DNA of 64,000 nt from Paenibacillus contaminans (GCF_003285015.1 NZ_QMFB01000020.1:62001-126000); one strand, 5' to 3'; numbered from the stretch's first letter, positions 1 through 9,616 are shown. Made by a program: numbers and translations. Notes: generated by a model from the sequence alone, not told the origin.

Positions 1-127
1 GGTTCCTGCTGTCCGACAACCATGTCATCGCCGTAAAATAATGATGCGCCGTATCGCGCCCTTCGCATCCGACTGCGAGAATCGGCAGCCCTGTGGTTGT
101 ATCCTTAATCGTTCTTCTCGTCAGCAT
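1..127 (-). CDS. Oligogalacturonide-lyase-like propeller protein, N-terminal 42 codons only
   Basis: The gene runs off the left edge of the window. The start is an ATG at 125-127, with a GGAGGAG ribosome binding site just upstream (131-137). The visible N-terminus reads T-G-L-P-I-L-A-V-G, then H-H-Y-F-T, then a W-L-S-D-S-R-N segment. This is the pattern 'D..TG..V..LT ... H.YF....F..D' seen at the start of oligogalacturonide lyases and related TolB-like seven-bladed propellers. It follows the regulator at 154-2478 by 26 bases, so it is probably the last or a late gene of the same sugar-uptake locus. The family call rests on about 40 residues and is tentative. Confidence 0.5.
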   Translation of the reverse strand, partial: MLTRRTIKDTTTGLPILAVGCEGRDTAHHYFTAMTWLSDSRN

Positions 128-153
128 GGTTGTCTCCTCCGTTTCTTCCATCC

Positions 154-2478
154 CTATTCGGGATCCTTTTGCGATGCCTGCTCCCGTTCCCGATATTCCC
201 CCGGCGTAAAGCCGGTGCTTTTTTTGAAAATTCGCACGAAGCTGTTAACGTTCGTGTAGCCGACCGCACCGGATACGTCCCGGACCAACATATCGGTTCC
301 GGCAAGCAGCTCCTTCGCCTTCCTCATCCGAATATCCATCAAATAATCGATAAAATTGCTTTCCGTCTGTTCTTTGAACAAGCGGCTCACATGCGAAACG
401 CTCAGCTTGAACTCGCTTGCCAAATAATTGAGCGATAAATCGCTATGCATATAGCGTTCGTCGATAAATGCGGTGATCCGCTCGATAACGTCATTTCGCT
501 CTCGATTGCTCCGTTTCTCCCCGATTTGCTCCGCATACCGGCCTAGCTGATCGATCACGTGATCGGACAGCTGCCGGATATTTTCATATTGGCTGAGCAA
601 GTCGAAGAGCCGGTGCGACGGCGCCTCCTCAAGCAGCGCGGGATCGATCTCCCCTACGGCTTTGGCCGCTTTCATCATAAACTGTACGACAAGCTGCCGA
701 ATCATATCGGGCGCGGCCCCGCTGGCCGCCATCTCGCCAAACCACCGCTCCGTCTGCTTCGCCATCTTCTCGCGGTCCGTCAGCCGCAAGGAGTCGACGA
801 TCGCATCCGTCATGCCGAGCAGCCGCATAAATTCTCCGCTCGCCGGCTCCCGGATATCCTCACTGGAGATAATCGTGTTGCCGCCGAGAATCATCTTGTA
901 CGACAGCGCCGACAAAGCGTCGTGATACGATTGCTGCAGCGTTTCCATCCCTTGCGTCATGCGTCCTAGTCCGATAGAAATCGTCCGCTTGAACTGTTCC
1001 TCCACATAACTCTTGATCAGTTCGGCAACCGCCAATACCCGCAGGACATTCGCTTCGCCATCCGAATCGGCAAAGCTGATCACAATGACGACAAGACCGT
1101 CCCTTGCTTCGATCGCGACACCTAAGCATTCGGTGTTGATCATCTCCTCCGCCACATTGCAGAGCGCATAGCAGTACAAATGAAGATCCTGCGGCGTGGC
1201 AATTTCCGATTTCCGATCGAACTCTGCTGCCATCGCCAGCATTTGCCCGGCATAAAGCGGGAAGCCGATCGCCTCCAAGCTGGGCAGCAGCTCGCCCGGA
1301 TTTTTGCGTGCGCCGATCAGCGCATCCATCACAAGCCGCCATTTGATAACCGGCTGCGTTTCGCGCATTTGCCGGTACATCCGGTCGCTATCGGCCAAAA
1401 TATGCGACAACGACCGTTCGATGCTGCCGAATTCATCTTCCGCGGTATGCTCGGATTTGCGTTCATATGCGCGATACTGCTGCAGTTGTTTGGATACATT
1501 GGCGAGAACCCGGTTCACAGGCCGGAACATCCAGCTGTTTACGGCAGCCGACATGGCGACAGCCAGCAGCAGAAGAACGACGGAAATGCCGAGCAGCGTA
1601 TTCCGCACCCTTACCAAAGGCTTGCTGAGCTCCGAGTCTGATACGACGCTGATGATTTCCCAGCCCGTATAAGGACTCTTCATATAAAAGACGGTTCTGC
1701 CAATGCCGCTGATCCTCGTACTGAACCGCCCTTCGTCTTGCTCGCTCATTTGTTTGGACCAAACTGCCCCGCTCGCCTGCGATCCGATCAAGGATTTATC
1801 CGAATGGCTAATAATCGTCCCCTGCGCATCGGTAATGAATATGTAGCCGGTCGATGGATCGATTGCATTTTTGATCAGATTGAAGATGGAGCGTTCATCG
1901 ATGTTGAAAGCGACGGCGCCTTTCCGGTATCCCTCCGCATGTGTGAGAGGGTAGGATCGAATTAGCGTCATCACGTTATGCTGAATCGTTTTGGATTCGT
2001 CTATGGACAGCTTCCGCGTACCGATTATCTGATAAAAACCTTTGTAGCCCTCGAACGCGGTGATCCACCCGTAATCGAGCCCCGGCTCCTGATTCTGAAA
2101 CGGATTGGTCTGCGCCCAACGCTTTTTGGCATACGAGTACAAATCGATTGAAAAAATGATGTCATTGCTCAGCAATAAATCGACGATCCTATTATTGATA
2201 TCGATGGCTTCCTGCTGGTCGGCGGAATCGTTCTCCATGAACGCCCACATATCCCGGCTGCGCAGAAACTGAATTTGCTCCGCGTCGATCGCCTTCAGCA
2301 CAAGCAGAAGTTTTTCGTTAACCTCATGGAGCAGCGACATGTTCGTTCGTTCGACTTCGGCCTGAAGATGATCGGTCGTGATGAAATAAGACAAGCCCGC
2401 TGTCGAAACAATACAGATGCTCAAAAAAAGCAAAACAATCGTTATCGCGCGCTTTGAATGGCTCCGCTTCGTTATCAT
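154..2478 (-). CDS. Membrane-anchored AraC-family regulator with extracellular sensor domain
   Basis: This 774-residue one-protein sensor/regulator has a membrane segment at about residues 11-33, an extracellular Cache-like region to about 290, and a second membrane segment at about 293-316. A cytoplasmic linker with HAMP-like character follows, and a C-terminal AraC/XylS double helix-turn-helix lies at about 665-765 (S-H-V-S-R-L-F-K-E and G-Y-T-N-V-N-S-F-V-R-I-F-K). Such proteins typically bind DNA next to the ABC importer they control, sensing sugar outside the cell. It sits directly downstream of the LplA-like binding protein and upstream of the partial lyase, so it most likely regulates locus A. 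No phosphoacceptor receiver domain is present. Confidence 0.85.
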   Translation of the reverse strand: MITKRSHSKRAITIVLLFLSICIVSTAGLSYFITTDHLQAEVERTNMSLLHEVNEKLLLVLKAIDAEQIQFLRSRDMWAFMENDSADQQEAIDINNRIVDLLLSNDIIFSIDLYSYAKKRWAQTNPFQNQEPGLDYGWITAFEGYKGFYQIIGTRKLSIDESKTIQHNVMTLIRSYPLTHAEGYRKGAVAFNIDERSIFNLIKNAIDPSTGYIFITDAQGTIISHSDKSLIGSQASGAVWSKQMSEQDEGRFSTRISGIGRTVFYMKSPYTGWEIISVVSDSELSKPLVRVRNTLLGISVVLLLLAVAMSAAVNSWMFRPVNRVLANVSKQLQQYRAYERKSEHTAEDEFGSIERSLSHILADSDRMYRQMRETQPVIKWRLVMDALIGARKNPGELLPSLEAIGFPLYAGQMLAMAAEFDRKSEIATPQDLHLYCYALCNVAEEMINTECLGVAIEARDGLVVIVISFADSDGEANVLRVLAVAELIKSYVEEQFKRTISIGLGRMTQGMETLQQSYHDALSALSYKMILGGNTIISSEDIREPASGEFMRLLGMTDAIVDSLRLTDREKMAKQTERWFGEMAASGAAPDMIRQLVVQFMMKAAKAVGEIDPALLEEAPSHRLFDLLSQYENIRQLSDHVIDQLGRYAEQIGEKRSNRERNDVIERITAFIDERYMHSDLSLNYLASEFKLSVSHVSRLFKEQTESNFIDYLMDIRMRKAKELLAGTDMLVRDVSGAVGYTNVNSFVRIFKKSTGFTPGEYREREQASQKDPE

Positions 2479-2553
2479 GCCGCTGCCCCCCGGGTTCTTG
2501 AAGAACGAGAAAATAGCGGACTCACTCGGAAGCTCGTTATTTTCTCAATCGAA

Positions 2554-4152
2554 TTATTTGAAGCTGGCTTTATTCTTTTCGTACCATTCCTGCGCGACTT
2601 GATCCGCCTTGTCCCCGCCGGCATTCTTGTACTCCTTGCGCATCATATCAAGCGCCTCTGCCGGCGTGATGTCGCCCTTGACGATCGCCCTCGTGCGAAT
2701 CTCGGTCAGCTTCGGACCGATGCTTGCGAACACATTGCTGATATCCGGCGAGTTTGGCACATACGGAATATCGCGGCGGAACGGTACGCTAAGCGCCGTT
2801 TTCATCGCTTCGACGTTGAGCTTCGCCCAGCGCTGCGAAAGCGGATCCTGGGGCGCTCTTACGATCAAATCCTCCAGCTTGAACGTCTTGGCATTGTTCA
2901 TCAGAATCGCATACTCGCCGGCGTAAGCGACTTCCTTCTTGAATTTGTCCGAATCAATCACTTGAGCGACGCCGTCAACCAATTTGTAATGCGTGTTCTC
3001 CGTGCCGTTGACCAGCGTAAACCAACCTTTGTCGAGCATCCAGTCGAGATATTGGATCGCCGCCTTCGGATTTTTCATATCCTTATTGAACGCGACGTAA
3101 TAAGTGCCGCCCGTTTCCTGGTAAAAGCCAAACTTGCCGTATTGAGTCGAAAAAGCGGCCAGCGGCACCGGATTGGCTTCAGGAACGTTCTTCATCAAGT
3201 CTTTCATGTAACTGTCGATGCCGTTGCCGACCGTGCCGATCAGAATGCCTGTTTTGCCTTGCGCCCAATCACTCATCATCTTCTGGCTGTTTTTGTCGGT
3301 CAAGTATTCTTTGTCGATGTACCCGTTCTCATATAGCTTCCTTTCGAATCCGATTGCGCCTACGTTGCGGTCGACGAAGTTGGCATTGGTCATTTTGCCT
3401 CCTTCGAGGTACCATTGCGAGGTGTGTGCAGCATAAAGACCCCCAATGACGTTAGGCCAGACATACATCGAAACGACAGGCGCATTCGCGCTTCCGGAAA
3501 GACCTTTGTCCTTGAACGCCTTCACGACTGCGAAAAATTCCTCCTCCGTCGTCGGTGCTTTCATCCCCGCCTTGTCCAGCCAATCTTGCCGGATCCACAT
3601 ACCGGCGTTGACCAAAGCGTTCGCCGGACGTTTTGTCGTAATCCCATATAGTTTGCCGTCGAAGGTCATATAAGGCTTCAAATCCGGATTTTCGCTAATG
3701 TATTTCTTGAGAACCGTGCTGTATTTCTCGATATACTCATCGATCGGTTGAATGACGCCCTGCGAGACGAGCGTACCGATATAATTGCGGTCATAATCCC
3801 AGATGAGATCGGGCGCTTCACCGGAAGCAATCAGCGTATTCAGCTTATCCTGCGCCTGGTTGCGAGGAACCGGGACATACTTGACCTGGACGCCGGATTC
3901 CTCCTGAATCCACTTGGTCCAGCGGTTCTGTTCGTAGGAGCCTTCGTCGGCGGCAACAGCCCCCCTGTCATACATCGAAACGCTGATCGCCTTCGGCAGC
4001 TTGTCGTACTTGTCTTCCGTCTTCCCGGTAGCGGACGGAGCCGGACTGTCACCGCTCTTCCCTTCATCCGTTTTGCCGCAGCCCGCCAAAGCCGAGCCCA
4101 GCGTCAGTGCCAGAACCGTCGAGCCTAGCACCCATCGTTTTGATCTCTTCAT
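2554..4152 (-). CDS. LplA-like sugar-binding lipoprotein of ABC importer (locus A)
   Basis: This extracellular solute-binding protein (532 aa) captures oligosaccharide for the permeases encoded just upstream (4234-6153). The N-terminus is a lipoprotein signal: basic MKRSKR, a hydrophobic stretch, then the lipobox A-L-A-G-C with Cys25 as lipidation site, followed by a low-complexity Gly/Ser/Asp linker. The ATG at 4150-4152 is preferred over an in-frame GTG 15 bases upstream because GGGAGG is 7 bases before it. Length and repeated Trp/Tyr-rich segments fit the long Paenibacillus LplA subfamily. The substrate is unknown; the flanking lyase-like gene suggests a pectin-type oligosaccharide. Confidence 0.88.
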   Translation of the reverse strand: MKRSKRWVLGSTVLALTLGSALAGCGKTDEGKSGDSPAPSATGKTEDKYDKLPKAISVSMYDRGAVAADEGSYEQNRWTKWIQEESGVQVKYVPVPRNQAQDKLNTLIASGEAPDLIWDYDRNYIGTLVSQGVIQPIDEYIEKYSTVLKKYISENPDLKPYMTFDGKLYGITTKRPANALVNAGMWIRQDWLDKAGMKAPTTEEEFFAVVKAFKDKGLSGSANAPVVSMYVWPNVIGGLYAAHTSQWYLEGGKMTNANFVDRNVGAIGFERKLYENGYIDKEYLTDKNSQKMMSDWAQGKTGILIGTVGNGIDSYMKDLMKNVPEANPVPLAAFSTQYGKFGFYQETGGTYYVAFNKDMKNPKAAIQYLDWMLDKGWFTLVNGTENTHYKLVDGVAQVIDSDKFKKEVAYAGEYAILMNNAKTFKLEDLIVRAPQDPLSQRWAKLNVEAMKTALSVPFRRDIPYVPNSPDISNVFASIGPKLTEIRTRAIVKGDITPAEALDMMRKEYKNAGGDKADQVAQEWYEKNKASFK

Positions 4153-4181
4153 ACCATGACCTCCCACAAAATTTAATTATA

Positions 4182-4206
4182 TCATAAGGCGCTTAGGCCG
4201 TTATGA
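4182..4206 (-). other. Intercistronic hairpin between permease and binding-protein genes
   Basis: Arms TCATAA-GGC and GCC-gTTATGA form a short hairpin in the 81-base gap between the LplC-like gene and the binding-protein gene. There is no T-run, so it is more likely an mRNA processing or stability element than a terminator. It could simply be fortuitous. Confidence 0.35.
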
Positions 4207-4233
4207 ACCGATAGAGGAACTTTGCTAGAATAA

Positions 4234-5103
4234 CTAACCTTTCACGGAGCCCATGAGGACGCCTTTTACGAAATATTTCTGCAGGAACGGATAGATGAGC
4301 AGAATCGGCAGCGCGGCCAGCATGGCGGCGCCCGCACGCACGCCTTCCGGCGGCAGCGTGTCGCTCACGTTCGTCGGATCCCCGATCAGCAGCGCGGGAT
4401 CGAGGTTGTCGATCATCTGATAGAGCTTGACCATGAGCGACATCTTGGTCGAGCTTTTAATAAAGATGAGCACGCCGTAGTAGGCATTCCACCACCCGAC
4501 CGCATAGAAAAGCGTCAGCGCAGCGAGCACGGGAAGCGCCAGCGGCAGGACGATCCGCACCAGAACCGTCCAGTCTTTGGCTCCATCGATTGAAGCCGAC
4601 TCCTCCAGCTCGCTGGGGAGCCCTTCGAAAAACGTCTTCAGAACGAACAAATTGTACGTGCTGATCAGACCTGGCAGCCAAAGCGCCCAATACGAGTTCA
4701 TGAGCCCCAAGCTTTTGATGAGCAGAAACTGGGGGATGAGCCCGCCGCCGAACAACATGGTGAAAACAATCATCCCTAGAACCGGCCCCCGCCCGCGCAG
4801 ATCCGCTTTCGACAGCGGGTAAGCCGCCATAACGGTAACCAAAATGTTCAGCGATGTGCCCACGACCGTCATCAAAGCCGTATTTCGCATCGCGACGAAC
4901 AGCTGACCGTCATCGATCAAGTTGCGATAGGCATCCCATGTAAAATCTTTCGGCCATATCGATACGCTGCCTGCCCGAATCGCTTCGCCCGAGCTGAAGG
5001 AAACCGCCAGCACGTTCAGAAACGGAAACACCGTTGTGAACGTGCACGCCGCCAAGAAGAGATATAAAATGCCGCGGGACACGCTGCCCTTCCTAAAAGC
5101 CAT
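4234..5103 (-). CDS. LplC-like carbohydrate ABC permease (locus A)
   Basis: This inner-membrane permease (289 aa) has six hydrophobic segments and belongs to the MalG/LplC family. The cytoplasmic EAA loop that contacts the ATPase is visible as E-E-S-A-S-I-D-G-A followed by V-L-P-L-A-L-P at about residues 190-215. The C-terminus Y-F-V-K-G-V-L-M-G-S-V-K-G is the family signature. AAGGAGGG lies just before the ATG. It follows the LplB-like gene by 78 bases and precedes the binding protein, forming a permease-permease-binding protein cluster without an ATPase gene. Confidence 0.92.
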   Translation of the reverse strand: MAFRKGSVSRGILYLFLAACTFTTVFPFLNVLAVSFSSGEAIRAGSVSIWPKDFTWDAYRNLIDDGQLFVAMRNTALMTVVGTSLNILVTVMAAYPLSKADLRGRGPVLGMIVFTMLFGGGLIPQFLLIKSLGLMNSYWALWLPGLISTYNLFVLKTFFEGLPSELEESASIDGAKDWTVLVRIVLPLALPVLAALTLFYAVGWWNAYYGVLIFIKSSTKMSLMVKLYQMIDNLDPALLIGDPTNVSDTLPPEGVRAGAAMLAALPILLIYPFLQKYFVKGVLMGSVKG

Positions 5104-5181
5104 ACGCAGTCCCTCCTTTCCGTAAACCTTGACTTGAATCCAGCCTCGAATCTTTCCATAGCCTCGTACCGCACCCGTTTG

Positions 5182-6153
5182 CTACCATAACGCCCGCTCT
5201 CCCATCGCCCGTATGATGCGATTCACGGAAAGCACCAATACCAAGCCTACGAGGGATTGAATCAACCCGATGGCGGTTGTGTAGCTGTACTGCAGGTTGA
5301 CGAGGCCCAGTCTGTAGATGTAAGTGCTCATAACGTCGGAAACGCCCGTTACCATCGGATTCGTGAGCACCCATACTTTCTCGAAGCCGACGTCGATCAT
5401 ATGCCCCATTTGCAGAACGAGCACAATCGCGATCGTGCTACGGATTCCGGGCAGCGTTACGTGCCAGATTTGCCTCAGCTTCCCGCCGCCGTCGATTCTG
5501 GCCGCCTCATACAAATGCGGGTCGATGCTGGACATAGCCGCCAAAAAGAGAATGGTGCCGAAGCCGGCGTCCCGCCATATGCCGGAGAACACATACACGA
5601 GCGGCCACCAAAAGTTGCTTCCCATAAAATAGATCGGCTCGAATCCGAACGCCTTCAGAACATAATTGACAAACCCGGTGCCCGGAGACAAAAGTCCGAT
5701 TACGATCGTGCCGAGAATAATCCAGGACAAAAAATGGGGCAAATACAGCAAGTTCTGCACGACCCGCTTATACCATTCCACCCGTACTTCATTCAGTACG
5801 ATGGCGAGCGCGATCGGCACGGGAAAACCGATGACTAGCCCATATACATTTAAGAGAAGCGTATTGCGAACGATCTTCAGCAGATCGCTGCTGTGCATCA
5901 GCCGGTTAAAATGCTCAAGTCCCACCCATTTGCTTCCCCAAATGCCGTCGGCCAGCCGAAAATCTTTGAATGCGATGATTTCTCCGAATAGAGGCAAGTA
6001 TTTAAATACGATAAAGTAAGCGACAACCGGGACGAGCAGCATATAAAGAAACGGTCTGCGCTTCAGGTCCCTCCAGAACGATCTTCGTTTAACCGTCTGC
6101 TTGACGCGTTCGCTTTTGCGGCTTCCGGCGTCTGCGGCTGGTTGTGCAAGCAT
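5182..6153 (-). CDS. LplB-like carbohydrate ABC permease (locus A)
   Basis: This integral membrane permease (323 aa) of the MalF/LplB family pairs with the LplC-like protein to form the translocation channel. The first membrane segment follows a basic tail ending R-R-P-F-L-Y-M-L-L. The EAA loop is E-A-A-R-I-D-G-G-G followed by H-V-T-L-P-G-I, a mild variant of EAAxxDGA. GGAAGGAG lies upstream of the ATG. It is the first gene after the terminator at 6313-6340, so it probably starts the importer operon. Confidence 0.92.
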   Translation of the reverse strand: MLAQPAADAGSRKSERVKQTVKRRSFWRDLKRRPFLYMLLVPVVAYFIVFKYLPLFGEIIAFKDFRLADGIWGSKWVGLEHFNRLMHSSDLLKIVRNTLLLNVYGLVIGFPVPIALAIVLNEVRVEWYKRVVQNLLYLPHFLSWIILGTIVIGLLSPGTGFVNYVLKAFGFEPIYFMGSNFWWPLVYVFSGIWRDAGFGTILFLAAMSSIDPHLYEAARIDGGGKLRQIWHVTLPGIRSTIAIVLVLQMGHMIDVGFEKVWVLTNPMVTGVSDVMSTYIYRLGLVNLQYSYTTAIGLIQSLVGLVLVLSVNRIIRAMGERALW

Positions 6154-6312
6154 GCTTCTTTCTCCTTCCTATCTGTGGTCCGCCTGTTGCGTTTCGGCTT
6201 GATCCCAACAATAACAACCGCCGTCCCCTATGAAAATATCCACTTTTTGCGGGCTTTCGCATGCTTTGCTCGAACCGATACACCATTTTTGCTCGGATAC
6301 GCTTTTCATGAT

Positions 6313-6340
6313 AAAAACCCGGGCGCAATGCGCCCGGGCC
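6313..6340 (-). terminator. Rho-independent terminator of isomerase/oxidoreductase operon
   Basis: A perfect GC-rich stem (CCCGGGCGC / GCGCCCGGG) with a 3-base loop is followed on the minus strand by TTTTTATC. It lies 23 bases beyond the isomerase-like stop and separates the two-gene enzyme unit from the importer operon. Confidence 0.88.
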
Positions 6341-6362
6341 ATGTAAAAATATAAGAGTTCTC

Positions 6363-7358
6363 TTATTTGCCGCTATGTAAATTCAATCTTTCCAAGATCC
6401 CCCGCAAATGCTCAGCGCCGCTTGTTATCCTTTCTTCCATTTGTTCCAAGTAAGGGATCGCTTCGTAGGAATCGACTGGCGGCAGCTCTCCTGAGACAAG
6501 CTTCTGCTCTACCGTCCTGACCAGTTTCATATATTGTCCGAACTCATAGGTCGTCAGCTTCTGGTTTGGCGTGAACCAATCCTGCTCGAAAACCGGGAAC
6601 TCAAAAATCCACTTGTGATCCTCGATCGACAAAGGCAAATCCGGGTTGTATTCACCCAGAACGGCAATGATGCTCGCAAAATCGACAATCCCTTGGCCGG
6701 GCGCTTTTCCTTGCCTGCTGACCCCATTCGCCGAAAAGAAGACGATTCCATCCTTGATGTGGGTCAAGTGCGTATAGGGAGCGACCCGCCTTGCCGCCAG
6801 TACGGGGTCCTCCGCATTCACGAGCGTATTCCCGGTGTCGAGGCATACGCCGCATATATCCGCACCTGCGGCTTCAACAACCTGCAAAATATCGAAGGTG
6901 GAGTCGCCGTGATTCTCGAGATTGATGCGGCTGCCACACTCCTCAAGCGCCGGTCTCAGACTTCGTACGAAATCGGCGCTCCTCGATAAATGAGTGTTCC
7001 ATGGAACGGGATGCTTGTAACGCTCGTCATTGTGGCTGATTACACTCCTCAGCTCATGCCAGCCGGCTTTGGCGAAGATTTGAATATCGCGGATGATTGC
7101 GGCTCTCGCTTCATCCTCCGATTGATGGAACAGGAGCGGGTTGCACGCATCCACTGAAACGTTTATATACATCCCGAGCGAATTGGCGTAATCCCTTACA
7201 TGCAGGATCTCACCCACATCTCGCTTGCTGCTTAATTCTCCTATGCCGCCGAACTGCACGCCTTCCAATCCGCGTTTGTTGGCATAATCAAGACACTGAT
7301 AAGGATCCAGGTTCAATTCCCGGAGCGTAAAACTGTCGATTCCTATCCTCAAGGCCAT
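6363..7358 (-). CDS. Sugar phosphate isomerase/epimerase-like TIM-barrel protein
   Basis: This is a probable cytoplasmic isomerase or epimerase of the xylose-isomerase-like / AP-endonuclease-2 TIM-barrel superfamily (331 aa). Candidate metal or substrate ligands lie at barrel strand ends: I-N-L-E-N-H-G-D, C-L-D-T-G-N, H-I-K-D-G and S-I-E-D-H. Two starts are possible. The ATG at 7356-7358 touches its GAGGAGGA site, while an in-frame TTG at 7350-7352 has ideal 7-base spacing, giving 329 aa. It is 28 bases downstream of the Gfo/Idh oxidoreductase, a common pairing for catabolism of imported sugars or inositol-like compounds. The exact substrate cannot be told. Confidence 0.8.
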   Translation of the reverse strand: MALRIGIDSFTLRELNLDPYQCLDYANKRGLEGVQFGGIGELSSKRDVGEILHVRDYANSLGMYINVSVDACNPLLFHQSEDEARAAIIRDIQIFAKAGWHELRSVISHNDERYKHPVPWNTHLSRSADFVRSLRPALEECGSRINLENHGDSTFDILQVVEAAGADICGVCLDTGNTLVNAEDPVLAARRVAPYTHLTHIKDGIVFFSANGVSRQGKAPGQGIVDFASIIAVLGEYNPDLPLSIEDHKWIFEFPVFEQDWFTPNQKLTTYEFGQYMKLVRTVEQKLVSGELPPVDSYEAIPYLEQMEERITSGAEHLRGILERLNLHSGK

Positions 7359-7386
7359 TCCTCCTCGTATCGTATCTCTGCCGCTT

Positions 7387-8451
7387 TCAATGTGCAGGCT
7401 GCAGGGGAAGGCTGACTACCGCCTTCGTTTCCTCGGCCCGATAAGCGGCTTCCGCCACTTCAACCGTTTTTCGGCTGTCCGTCCCGTCGGTCAAAATTTC
7501 CGCCTGTTCGCCTCTCAAGCTTCTCACCCATTGCTCGATGCAGCGCTGATGGCCGGTCAGGTCTCTCTTGACGTCAACCTTGACGAAGCTTCCTTCGCCT
7601 TTCATGTCATAGTGAAACAGCTTGGACGATCCATCATGAATTTTGACGTATGTGCCTTTGCCGGTCATAAAGTACGCTTCACCTTTCGTACCGGTGACAT
7701 GATTGAATTCGTACCATAATCCATCCGGAGCTTGATGCGATTGCGTGTACCAGTTAATGGAGAGCAGGGCCAGCGCGCCCGACCGCATTTTGGCCAATAC
7801 GGCTCCGATGCTTTCCCCTTCCATGCGATCCCGCTCCGTCTTCGTCATACAAGTCACCTGGTCCACTTCGCCTTCATACCATCTGAGCGAATCGATCTGA
7901 TGGGTGAGACAGCTCATGATGGCGCCGCCGCCAAGCATTTCCTTCGATCGCACCCAGCTCCGCTCGGGGAAAACGACGTTCTGATTGTGCTCCAATTTCC
8001 AGAATAAAATGTCCCCCAGTTCGCCGGAATCGACCACATTCTTAAGCGCCTGCCAATCGGAGTCGTAGCGCCGGTCATGGCAAACGGTAAGCGATACGCC
8101 GGCTTTCTCGCAAGCCCGGATCATTCGGTCGCACTCCTCCACATTACGGGCCATCACCTTCTCCGTCAACACATGTTTGCCTGCTTCAGCAGCCGCAATT
8201 GCGGCAGGCGCGTGCAAGTAATGAGGAAGAAGAATATCGACCGCATCCACGTCCTTGTCAGCCAAAATCTCGGTATAATCTCCTACAATGGCAACATCCT
8301 CGCCCAGCAGCCTTCGGATCTCCGTGTGGCGGCTTGCGTCAGGCTCGGCTACAACGACTTCGCAAAGCTCCGCGAGACGTGTAAACCCCGGGGCATGTGC
8401 AGCCAAAATGCCTCCTCCGCCCAAAATGCCGATCTTCAGTTTAGCGCTCAT
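7387..8451 (-). CDS. Gfo/Idh/MocA family NAD(P)-dependent oxidoreductase
   Basis: This probable sugar or polyol dehydrogenase (354 aa) has an N-terminal Rossmann fold with dinucleotide-binding G-I-L-G-G-G-G-I-L and an acidic second strand end (V-V-A-E-P-D). The usual E-K-P catalytic motif appears as T-E-K-V-M-A, so the lysine is kept but the proline is not. The C-terminal half is the alpha/beta substrate domain. It is the first gene of the minus-strand locus A and is divergent from the cupin/AraC regulator at 8633, which may control it. The substrate is unknown. Confidence 0.87.
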   Translation of the reverse strand: MSAKLKIGILGGGGILAAHAPGFTRLAELCEVVVAEPDASRHTEIRRLLGEDVAIVGDYTEILADKDVDAVDILLPHYLHAPAAIAAAEAGKHVLTEKVMARNVEECDRMIRACEKAGVSLTVCHDRRYDSDWQALKNVVDSGELGDILFWKLEHNQNVVFPERSWVRSKEMLGGGAIMSCLTHQIDSLRWYEGEVDQVTCMTKTERDRMEGESIGAVLAKMRSGALALLSINWYTQSHQAPDGLWYEFNHVTGTKGEAYFMTGKGTYVKIHDGSSKLFHYDMKGEGSFVKVDVKRDLTGHQRCIEQWVRSLRGEQAEILTDGTDSRKTVEVAEAAYRAEETKAVVSLPLQPAH

Positions 8452-8571
8452 TTCCGCCTCAACTCCCTCATGATTTCTGTCACGGGACCATTATCTCACT
8501 GGGTCATGAAGTCAGAAATGACAAATTGTCTGATTTTATACACGCTTTTTTTCGAAGCCTTCTTGTTGTGC

Positions 8572-8599
8572 TTGATTCGATTGCGCGTTGCACTATAAT
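8572..8599 (+). promoter_or_regulatory. SigA-type promoter of cupin/AraC regulator gene
   Basis: A TTGATT element at 8572-8577 and a perfect TATAAT at 8594-8599 are separated by 16 bases. The -10 lies 33 bases before the chosen ATG of the regulator gene. Confidence 0.6.
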
Positions 8600-8632
8600 A
8601 AATGTAATTACTCGAAGAAGGCGGAAAGAAGT

Positions 8633-9475
8633 ATGAATGACTCCCGGTTTTTGACCACCGTCCTGAATTCGCTCGATTTTACTTACTTCGGGGGCAATAC
8701 GACGCGATTCGACGTGAAGAAATCGTATCGGTACGATCAGCCGTTCACGCTTGTTTCTCAAATTACGGACGGTCCGCTGCTTCTTCAGATCGGGAATGCC
8801 GGTTATAAGGTCGAGCCCGGGCAAGGGTTGATCATCCCGCCGAATACCAAATACGAAATCGATATGCCGGGACCTCAATTCGTCACGCATTGGCTGAATC
8901 TGGACATCACGCTTTTTGACCATTTTCAACTGTTCGACTTTATAGAAACGCCTTATGTCACCTCCGTAGACATCGGAAATAACATCGGTCGGCTTCAGGC
9001 CGAAATAACCGCCTTGATGAACGCCGATCCGATCGACGCCAGCACATCCTTGTACAAGACGGCGCAAGTCAAGCAGCGAATGTTCGCTCTGCTGGAAATT
9101 GTCCTTTCCGTCTCCCGGTACAGGATCGGCAGCTTCGAGGATATGAGGAAGTTTCAACGGTTTCAACCCGTGTTCGACTACATGGAGGAACATCTTGCCG
9201 AGAAAATAAAAGTGGCGCGGCTGGCCGAGCTGATGTACTTGTCCACCTCCCATTTCTATAAGGAATTCAAACAAGCTTTTCAAGTTTCTCCGATGCAATA
9301 TATCCAAGCCCAGAGATTGAAGAAGGCGCAATATTTGTTGGCTACTACGGATTTGACGATGGGGGAAATCGCGAATCGGATCGGCTATGATCATTCGTAT
9401 CCGTTCATCCGATTTTTTAAATCGATGTACGGCAGCAGTCCCGGCAAATACAAAAAAGCGCTCCCCCGGCTATAG
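8633..9475 (+). CDS. AraC-family regulator with N-terminal cupin domain
   Basis: This cytoplasmic transcription factor (280 aa) has an N-terminal AraC-type cupin sugar-binding barrel at about residues 20-150 (G-Q-G-L-I-I-P-P-N, H-W-L-N-L-D). The C-terminal double helix-turn-helix lies at about 180-278 (Y-L-S-T-S-H-F-Y-K-E-F-K and I-G-Y-D-H-S-Y-P-F-I-R-F-F-K). The ATG at 8633 has GGCGGAAAG upstream and is preferred over an in-frame TTG 45 bases earlier. It is transcribed away from the oxidoreductase gene, and the 180-base gap between them should hold its operator. It ends at a strong terminator. Confidence 0.88.
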   Translation: MNDSRFLTTVLNSLDFTYFGGNTTRFDVKKSYRYDQPFTLVSQITDGPLLLQIGNAGYKVEPGQGLIIPPNTKYEIDMPGPQFVTHWLNLDITLFDHFQLFDFIETPYVTSVDIGNNIGRLQAEITALMNADPIDASTSLYKTAQVKQRMFALLEIVLSVSRYRIGSFEDMRKFQRFQPVFDYMEEHLAEKIKVARLAELMYLSTSHFYKEFKQAFQVSPMQYIQAQRLKKAQYLLATTDLTMGEIANRIGYDHSYPFIRFFKSMYGSSPGKYKKALPRL

Positions 9476-9490
9476 TGATCCCAATAAAAG

Positions 9491-9540
9491 AACAACGGCA
9501 ACTTTGGACGATAAAGTCCTAGAATGCCGTTGTTTTTTTG
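9491..9540 (+). terminator. Terminator after cupin/AraC regulator
   Basis: The 10-base arms AACAACGGCA and TGCCGTTGTT enclose a smaller GGAC/GTCC stem and run into seven T residues. It begins 15 bases after the stop codon. Confidence 0.9.
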
Positions 9541-9616
9541 AGCTGCGATGATGAGTATCGTACGGATACGGTGGATATGAAATCTTCAACTGGTCCTAAC
9601 TATTTCCCGGTTTCGG

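Noticed and set aside
2458..3336. 292-codon open frame on the plus strand
   Set aside because: It is antisense to the locus A binding protein and spans its end and the regulator's start, with no domain sense or ribosome binding site.
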